From NCBI GenBank assembly GCA_030669695.1, contig DAOVDC010000013.1, positions 1 through 11,310 of the forward strand: a stretch of 11,310 nt of DNA. Direction: 5' to 3'. Below, piece after piece: positions 7,275 through 11,310 of this stretch. Within the stretch, counting starts at the first letter, position 1. Every line of letters starts with the position of its first letter. The DNA comes from Candidatus Bathyarchaeota archaeon (GTDB taxonomy: Archaea; Thermoproteota; Bathyarchaeia; Bathyarchaeales; Bathyarchaeaceae). The notes below the pieces were generated by a model. That model was not told the DNA's origin, searched no databases, and saw nothing but the letters and a program-made list of their open reading frames with translations. Both the position numbers and the translations under genes were made by a program.

Positions 7275-7293
7275 TGTGATGTCACATGTCACA
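7275..7293. repeat. Dyad site 2: TGTGATGTCACA plus a third half-site
   Basis: TGTGA-TG-TCACA (7275-7286) is followed by TCACA (7289-7293), the same three-half-site layout as at 7015-7033. It lies about 25 bases after TTTATAT (7246-7252), that is, where transcription from that TATA-like box would begin, an arrangement suited to repression. Confidence 0.55.
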
Positions 7294-7350
7294 GAGATGA
7301 ACGTTGTTCGCTTCCCTTCACCATAACCCTTAAGTTTGTTCATAGCGTAA

Positions 7351-7399
7351 TGTGATGCGTGATATTTATGCAAATCACAGATATCACGTTCAAATCACG
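7351..7399. repeat. Half-site cluster flanking a TATA-like element
   Basis: Two forward half-sites, TGTGA (7351-7355) and CGTGA (7358-7362), are followed by three inverted ones, TCACA (7375-7379), TCACG (7384-7388) and TCACG (7395-7399). The forward pair keeps the 7-base spacing of the other sites. The AT-rich ATATTTATG lies between the arms, so a bound protein would cover a possible TATA box. Single half-sites continue at 7411 (TCACA) and 7441 (TCACG). Confidence 0.5.
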
Positions 7400-7446
7400 C
7401 TTTTTCTGGTTCACATTGCAAGTCATAGGCTCTTTCATCTTCACGT

Positions 7447-7454
7447 GCTTAAAC
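7447..7454 (+). promoter_or_regulatory. TATA-box candidate for the 7474 gene
   Basis: GCTTAAAC is centred about 24 bases before the ATG at 7474, the distance expected for a leaderless or nearly leaderless archaeal transcript. A GGAG at about 7460-7463, 10 bases before the ATG, would be useful only if transcription starts further upstream. Confidence 0.4.
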
Positions 7455-7473
7455 TGTTTGGAGAACCTTTAGC

Positions 7474-8181
7474 ATGTACGACCTACTCTTAGTAGCCACA
7501 ATTCTCCTATTGCTCATGACCGGGGGTGCCGCTGTCTTGTATTATAGGCGAATAAGGAAAGCATATGAAGAGTATGAGGAAGCGAAGAGTGTTATAGATG
7601 ACGTTATTATAAGCTTCAATAAACAGTTGCGGACACAGGAAAACAGGCTCAACGTTGTTGCTCACAAAACCGAAGTAAGCATTTCTCAGAGCGAAAAAAC
7701 GGCAAAGAGAATGAAGGAGTACGAGGGACCGTTGGCAACGTTCACCGCTAAAATGAAGCCTATTTCAGAAGTCGAACAGAAAGTTTCAGCGGAAATTGAA
7801 AATATGGGCAAAAGAATGAACGAAATATCCAGTAAACAAGAGAGCATTATACAAAGAATTGAAGAGTTTGAAAAAGCTAGACGCAAACCCACAGTAACGC
7901 CTGAGGCGAAAATAGAGGCAGCGATTCCGATCAAGAGAGAACGCGCGTTGGCCCCGTTGACGCAAACCGAGCTAAGCGTGCTCGAGATTCTTGCGGTAGA
8001 GGAGAGAAAAACCGCCCCAGAAATTAGAGAAAGAGTAAAACTCACAAGAGAGCACACCGCTCGCCTAATGAAAAAACTGTATGAAGAAGGGTACCTAGAA
8101 CGCAACGTACAAAAAATTCCGTATGCTTACAGCATCAAAAAAGAGATGCAAAAGATCCTAAAAAAGGAATCTAAAATCTAA
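7474..8181 (+). CDS. Membrane-anchored coiled-coil winged-helix (MarR-like) protein
   Basis: A 235-residue protein of three parts. Residues 4-23 form one hydrophobic span (LLLVATILLLLMTGGAAVLY) followed by YYRRIRK, which predicts an N-terminal anchor with the rest in the cytoplasm. Residues 28-136 are a long charged helical region with heptad-like spacing, probably a coiled coil. After a flexible Pro/Ala linker (138-160), residues 162-232 look like a winged helix: LTQTELSVLEILA, then APEIRERVKLTREHTARLMKKL as helix-turn-helix, and LYEEGYLERN with a wing. It is therefore likely a dimeric DNA-binding protein tethered to the membrane. It converges on herA with an 8-base gap, and dyad sites lie both upstream and directly downstream. 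Whether it binds those sites, links DNA to the membrane or senses a signal is unknown. Confidence 0.85.
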   Translation: MYDLLLVATILLLLMTGGAAVLYYRRIRKAYEEYEEAKSVIDDVIISFNKQLRTQENRLNVVAHKTEVSISQSEKTAKRMKEYEGPLATFTAKMKPISEVEQKVSAEIENMGKRMNEISSKQESIIQRIEEFEKARRKPTVTPEAKIEAAIPIKRERALAPLTQTELSVLEILAVEERKTAPEIRERVKLTREHTARLMKKLYEEGYLERNVQKIPYAYSIKKEMQKILKKESKI

Positions 8182-8193
8182 CGTGATGTCACA
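8182..8193. repeat. Dyad site 3: CGTGATGTCACA between converging genes
   Basis: CGTGA-TG-TCACA begins on the base after the stop codon of the 7474 gene and overlaps the herA stop codon (8189-8191). It differs from the 7275 dyad at one base. It is followed by TTTGTTTTT (8196-8204), a plausible plus-strand terminator. An operator at a 3' end would be unusual; a roadblock, termination or structural role is possible. Confidence 0.45.
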
Positions 8194-9727
8194 AATTTGT
8201 TTTTCCAGCTTCACGAAGCTTTTTGAGCCTTTTATCCATTTCAGAAAGTGGTTTTGACGCAGAGAGCTTATAATCAACTTTTCCCCTCTCGTCAAGGTAC
8301 TCAGGATAATGAATAACTTTTATCGGAACTGCGAATCGGATTTTAGGCTCCGAGATAAGCAAAGCTTCCCCAACATCAAGCATCTTTACTTCAGTGTCAC
8401 TGTACTCAAGATAAGGCGTGTTGTCCGTAAGGTAGACCCTGTCACGCCGCAACTCTGTCTTCATGACAACCTTGGTCCAAAGCTCAGCGAAGACATTAGG
8501 ATTTATTCTTGAAGGCCGCGGTGTCACCGCGTTCAGCCCCACCCGATACTTTCGATACGTCAGCGCAATATCCGAGAATATTGTTTTAGGCATGTTTGGA
8601 TCAAGGAACTCATGGGCCTCTTCAAGAGTTATCAAGAGGGTTGGAAGCTTTTTCCACGCACTAAAATCACTCTCCCACAACCTCTTGTAGTGGAGGGCCA
8701 CGCTAGAAGCTGTCAGACAGGTAACATCATATTGCTCCTCAGAACTGAGACCTGAAATATCGACGAGACAGGTGACGCCTTGCCCAACGTTCTGTACTAC
8801 ATCGTCAACGAAACTGTAGTCAGACGGCGGAAAAAGATGTGGAGACAAACTTGAAAGCTTTAGCATAAGGGCATCTATCACGGCTTTGCCCTTGTAGTCG
8901 GTGAGCTCAGCCACTCCCTTATGCCCACCCATACTATAGGCTTCTTGCAACTGTTCTATCCAAGTGTTCCCCAAACTCTTGTAAAGTTTTTGAGCAAGCC
9001 TAACTTGATGATGCGTAATGTCAGGAAAGAGTGTCGAAAGTTTTTGAGGACGAATTGTATATAGACCAACAAGCATCTTCTGCTCTCTAGCCGAGTAATA
9101 ACGAACTTTTGTGTGAAAGAGTGGATGATCCCTCAGGCCCCGTTGAGGCGCTATCCCTTTTCCCTCGAGAAGTTGACCTGCAAAGTCAAAAATTAAACCA
9201 ACAGTCCTTGGACTCGAATCTATAATCCGAGCGTTAAGCATTAATTCACAATTCGTTTTCCCACATCCTGTCATTCCAAACATTCCCATCATCAGAGGTA
9301 TAGCCTCAACACTTATGCCGACAGGACCAAGTACATGCTTCCCTGAACGCAAGCGCCCTATCTCCAACTCCCCTGCAAGCCTCAAAACCGAACAGTCCTC
9401 ATCAGTAGCCGCGTACACCTTGTCCATATAATCCGGGTTAAAAGTTGGAGAACGAATCTTCCCGACCTCTTTCTCAAGGAAAAGAATCGCATCAACATGC
9501 CTATAGCTGGAGTATGGCCCAAAGGACTCCTTCCCTTCTGCTTCACGAAGTTGCTCGTCCGTTTTTAGTGTAGAGGAGCTTCCAGCATCCACAACACGCG
9601 CGTAGAAGCTTCTGTTGCCCGAGTCCACTCTCACTATCTGACCAAACGAGAGGTCAGTTCCTCTGTTGAGGAAGAAGGAAACCTTATCCCCCTTTACCTC
9701 ACGGACAAACCCTAAAGGCTCAGACAT
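8189..9727 (-). CDS. herA: HerA-type hexameric DNA translocase ATPase
   Basis: A 512-residue FtsK/HerA-superfamily ATPase that, as a hexamer, drives DNA into the NurA nuclease for end resection. The N-terminal 50 residues (LGFVREVKGDKV... GQIVRV... FYARVVDA) form a HAS-type beta barrel. Walker A is GMTGCGKT (151-158, K157); Walker B is LLITLEEAH (364-372, E369/E370); VTPRPSRINP (401-410) corresponds to the HerA arginine-finger/sensor segment; ALLISEPKIRFAVPIKV closes the core. Length is normal for HerA. ATG at 9727 is chosen, giving an 8-base overlap with nurA and a GGAG 10 bases upstream; TTG two codons earlier is possible. The wording of the Walker regions resembles thaumarchaeal-type HerA rather than that of Sulfolobus. 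The overlap suggests translational coupling with nurA. Confidence 0.92.
   Translation of the reverse strand: MSEPLGFVREVKGDKVSFFLNRGTDLSFGQIVRVDSGNRSFYARVVDAGSSSTLKTDEQLREAEGKESFGPYSSYRHVDAILFLEKEVGKIRSPTFNPDYMDKVYAATDEDCSVLRLAGELEIGRLRSGKHVLGPVGISVEAIPLMMGMFGMTGCGKTNCELMLNARIIDSSPRTVGLIFDFAGQLLEGKGIAPQRGLRDHPLFHTKVRYYSAREQKMLVGLYTIRPQKLSTLFPDITHHQVRLAQKLYKSLGNTWIEQLQEAYSMGGHKGVAELTDYKGKAVIDALMLKLSSLSPHLFPPSDYSFVDDVVQNVGQGVTCLVDISGLSSEEQYDVTCLTASSVALHYKRLWESDFSAWKKLPTLLITLEEAHEFLDPNMPKTIFSDIALTYRKYRVGLNAVTPRPSRINPNVFAELWTKVVMKTELRRDRVYLTDNTPYLEYSDTEVKMLDVGEALLISEPKIRFAVPIKVIHYPEYLDERGKVDYKLSASKPLSEMDKRLKKLREAGKTNL
8196..8204 (+). terminator. T-rich terminator candidate after the 7474 gene
   Basis: TTTGTTTTT begins 15 bases after the stop codon of the membrane wHTH gene, inside the 3' end of herA. 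On the other strand, a T6 run (A6 at 8160-8165) lies about 25 bases past the herA stop, so each gene seems to terminate inside the end of the other. Confidence 0.35.
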
Positions 9728-10748
9728 GTTCAATCCGCTCCCAGTGAAATGGATGTTTTACACCATGAAGTTCATCTGGAAAACTGCACGAGAGTTCTTC
9801 AACGCGAAGTATATTTAACAACCCAGCGTTAGCTAGCATCTCCTCAACTTGATCATGATAGTGAAGGAGTTTCGAGTCAGATGAAGCAGAAAAATCATGA
9901 GCAAGCCAAAGGGCGATCGGATACCCTAGGCATCTTGGATCTTCTGAGATTGTCGTTAGTGGGGAAAGTAACTCAGATACTTCGCGATTAGTTAAGTATT
10001 CCATTATGTCACAACGGAAAGCGTGTGAGCCATCTTCACACAATTTCACAATAGACACATCCCCGTATAGATGTTTATCTTTATTTGCTTCTCTAACTGG
10101 GTAGTAAATCCAGATCGGATAAGGCGCAAGCATACACGTCGCTGCCATAAGATCTCGCCCCTTTTCATCTTGAAGCATCGGAGACTGTTTACTTATAGTA
10201 AGAAGATTGACCCTTTTACGAAGAGCCTCTTCGTATAGTGAGGTATAGAACCCCCTTTTTCCGCCAAAGAAGCTAGCTCCATCCAGAAGAATATAATCTC
10301 CTTCATTTAGTCTACGAAGAGCATTCCTACCCACGCCCACATCATCACTAGACTCTTCGTAAAGAATTTTCAAAGCCATTTCGCTTTCTAATTGCAGTCT
10401 TCGATCTTTTAAGAAATTAGAACGTGTTCGGCGATCTCCAACTACACTGGCGATACTTTCCTCATAACCCCAATTCACGTTGCGTCCCTCCACAGAAGCA
10501 TATGCTACCCGCATGAGGTAAATGCCCCAGTTATTTGCTCTCTTCAAGGTTCTGGTTGAGCAGTCTACAGCGATGAAATGTACGTCGCAATTTTCTATTT
10601 TTCTTAAAGGCTTTATTTTAGACTTATCAGGGGTAATTGCTATCACAGGGTCCTTCCTAGCTTCATGAAAACCTATTGCGCGTCCCTTGTTAATGTATTC
10701 ACCAAGTTTTTTCTTCATTTCTGCTAAATCTTCACCTACCTTGCTCAT
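9720..10748 (-). CDS. nurA: NurA 5'-3' nuclease
   Basis: A 342-residue RNase H-like nuclease, partner of HerA in processing DNA double-strand breaks. Candidate Mn-binding and catalytic residues are visible: D62 in FIAVDCSTR, E121 or E123 in RRLQLESEM, and D156 in YILLDG, with K187 in TISKQSP. The C-terminal part, GYPIALWLAHDFSASSDSKL (275-294), then KLLHYHDQVEEML and ELHGVKHPFHWERI (326-339), is characteristic of archaeal NurA; Y276 and H284 match the conserved Tyr and His. ATG at 10748 has AGAGG (10756-10760) with 7-base spacing. A TTTTAAA TATA-like box lies upstream, so nurA-herA may have its own promoter in addition to readthrough from the wHTH gene. No mre11 or rad50 is visible in the window. 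Confidence 0.9.
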   Translation of the reverse strand: MSKVGEDLAEMKKKLGEYINKGRAIGFHEARKDPVIAITPDKSKIKPLRKIENCDVHFIAVDCSTRTLKRANNWGIYLMRVAYASVEGRNVNWGYEESIASVVGDRRTRSNFLKDRRLQLESEMALKILYEESSDDVGVGRNALRRLNEGDYILLDGASFFGGKRGFYTSLYEEALRKRVNLLTISKQSPMLQDEKGRDLMAATCMLAPYPIWIYYPVREANKDKHLYGDVSIVKLCEDGSHAFRCDIMEYLTNREVSELLSPLTTISEDPRCLGYPIALWLAHDFSASSDSKLLHYHDQVEEMLANAGLLNILRVEELSCSFPDELHGVKHPFHWERIEHV

Positions 10749-10813
10749 TCAACTTCCTCTCCAAGAAATATGTAAAGCTTGCACACAATCTGGAACTGAA
10801 ACATCCAGTATCC

Positions 10814-10820
10814 TTTAAAA
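10814..10820 (-). promoter_or_regulatory. TATA-box candidate for nurA-herA
   Basis: The minus strand reads TTTTAAA in the 79-base gap between the wHTH gene and nurA. A start about 25 bases on (near 10791) gives a leader of roughly 43 bases containing the nurA ribosome binding site. Confidence 0.4.
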
Positions 10821-10827
10821 CTGATTG

Positions 10828-11253
10828 TTATTTATCACCTTTCATGTAACTTAATGTATTTTGTGACACTCTAGTCATCCGTCTATAACGCTTGCGGTTC
10901 GACATACTTCTATTTGCAAGAATGCCACGCTGGGCCATCCGAGATAGATATGTAGAAACCGTGCTCAAACTGATTGGTTTTTTAAACTCTTGTTCATATG
11001 CAGATTGAATCTCTTTAGAAGAAAACCACGCAACTGGAAAACTCTTCTCAAGAATCAAGCGAACCTTATCAAACTTTGACAGCTCCGAAGGAAAGTCATC
11101 CACTCCAGGGTTAAGCCCAGGCATGCCACCGAGTAATTCGACAACATCTAATAGGCGAAGAGCCTTGTCTCTAGTAACATGACCCGTAAAGGTTATTGTA
11201 TAACGGTTTCCATTTTCGTCGAAGACCTCCACTCGCATTTTCCTAGCAGGCAT
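10828..11253 (-). CDS. Winged-helix DNA-binding protein (141 aa)
   Basis: A small two-part protein. Residues 6-25 (MRVEVFDENGNRYTITFTGH) look like a short beta unit, followed by a helix 28-42 (RDKALRLLDVVELLGG). Residues 57-125 look like a winged helix: LSKFDKVRLILEKSFP, FSSKEIQSAYEQEF, then the recognition helix in SLSTVSTYLSRMAQRG and a basic wing, NRKRYRRM. Its target is unknown. ATG at 11253 is preceded only by a weak GGTG; the internal ATG at codon 6 is the other possibility. It lies upstream of nurA-herA on the same strand with a 79-base gap and could be co-transcribed or regulate them. Upstream are CTATAA (rc of 11299-11304), a TATA candidate, and one TGTGACGT half-site (rc of 11290-11297). 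Confidence 0.85.
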   Translation of the reverse strand: MPARKMRVEVFDENGNRYTITFTGHVTRDKALRLLDVVELLGGMPGLNPGVDDFPSELSKFDKVRLILEKSFPVAWFSSKEIQSAYEQEFKKPISLSTVSTYLSRMAQRGILANRSMSNRKRYRRMTRVSQNTLSYMKGDK

Positions 11254-11298
11254 CCCTAAGCACCAAACAAAACTCTTTACAACTTAACACGTCACAGG

Positions 11299-11304
11299 TT
11301 ATAG
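11299..11304 (-). promoter_or_regulatory. TATA-box candidate for the wHTH gene, with adjacent TGTGA half-site
   Basis: The minus strand reads CTATAACCTGTGACGTG. CTATAA could be the TATA box, with a start near 11277 and a leader of about 24 bases. The TGTGACGT immediately downstream resembles one half of the dyad sites at 7015-7399, but a second half is missing, and the window ends six bases away. Confidence 0.3.
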
Positions 11305-11310
11305 AAGTTA

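Larger units (their letters stand above)
7020..7473. other. 454-base non-coding region with operator-like arrays
   Basis: No convincing gene lies here: the open frames that cross it start on unsupported codons, have no ribosome binding site and show no recognisable protein. It contains three groups of TGTGA/TCACA half-sites and several TATA-like elements (TTTATAT at 7246-7252, ATATTTATG at 7362-7370, GCTTAAAC at 7447-7454). It could be an extended regulatory region for the 7474 gene or hold a small RNA. No tRNA cloverleaf and no clear C/D-box pair was seen. Confidence 0.5.

Noticed and set aside
7016..7279. Plus-strand open frame of 87 codons after the 6531 gene
   Set aside because: It starts inside the preceding stop codon, has no ribosome binding site, its composition is unlike the neighbouring proteins, and the dyad repeats cover both ends.
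7015..7293. Bacterial Crp/cAMP sites
   Set aside because: Half-sites match TGTGA/TCACA, but the central spacing is 2 bases rather than 6 and the window is archaeal.
7116..7373. Minus-strand open frame of 85 codons in the intergenic region
   Set aside because: No ribosome binding site or recognisable domain; it runs across the half-site arrays.
7015..7399. CRISPR array
   Set aside because: Repeats are short, partly inverted and irregularly spaced; there are no uniform spacers and no cas genes.
7384..7400. tRNA T-arm-like GTTCAAATC
   Set aside because: The flanking bases do not pair as a T stem and no acceptor, D or anticodon arms surround it.
8309..8690. Plus-strand open frames opposite herA
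   Set aside because: Shadows of a well-supported ATPase gene, with no ribosome binding site or motif.
8189..9733. Anti-phage defence system reading of the HerA ATPase and nuclease pair
   Set aside because: The partner has clear archaeal NurA C-terminal motifs and the genes sit among housekeeping genes, with no mobile-element signs; DNA end resection is the simpler reading.
9996..10870. Further TGTGA/TCACA pentamers near 10005 and 10862
   Set aside because: Single half-sites inside coding sequence, fitting the codons there and without a paired arm.

Overview
The window looks like chromosomal DNA from a TACK-group archaeon, most likely a Bathyarchaeia-type or related mesophilic lineage. It encodes the large subunit of the archaeal D-family DNA polymerase (absent from classical Crenarchaeota), a geranylgeranylglyceryl phosphate synthase for ether lipids, an Elf1-type zinc ribbon, and NurA plus HerA. 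TATA-like boxes lie upstream of several genes, and strong GAGG-type ribosome binding sites precede ATG, GTG and TTG starts. The lineage assignment is inference from protein content; no rRNA or tRNA was found.

Left part (1-2967, minus strand): a truncated polC (PolD DP2) gene runs off the left edge. Upstream of it is a two-gene Elf1-GGGP synthase operon that ends in an oligo-T tract.

Middle (3115-5200, plus strand): a tight three-gene cluster of ammonia-type NAD synthetase (nadE), a stand-alone carbon-nitrogen hydrolase resembling the glutaminase domain of glutamine-dependent NAD synthetases, and a small unrecognised protein. The first two may form a split glutamine-dependent NAD synthetase. 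A class I aminotransferase converges on this cluster from the minus strand (5193-6365).

Right part (6531-11253): an unrecognised helical protein is followed by a 454-base non-coding stretch, then a gene for a membrane-anchored coiled-coil winged-helix protein. Converging on that gene from the minus strand is a set wHTH - nurA - herA, in which nurA and herA overlap. NurA nuclease and HerA translocase act together in DNA end resection.

The least explained feature is a family of short dyad sites, TGTGA-N2-TCACA and extended half-site arrays, in the 7015-7399 region and again at 8182-8193, just after the membrane wHTH gene. They look like operators for an unidentified dimeric regulator. There is no CRISPR array, IS element or phage signature; the window reads as core archaeal genome with a few interesting regulatory and lineage-specific parts.
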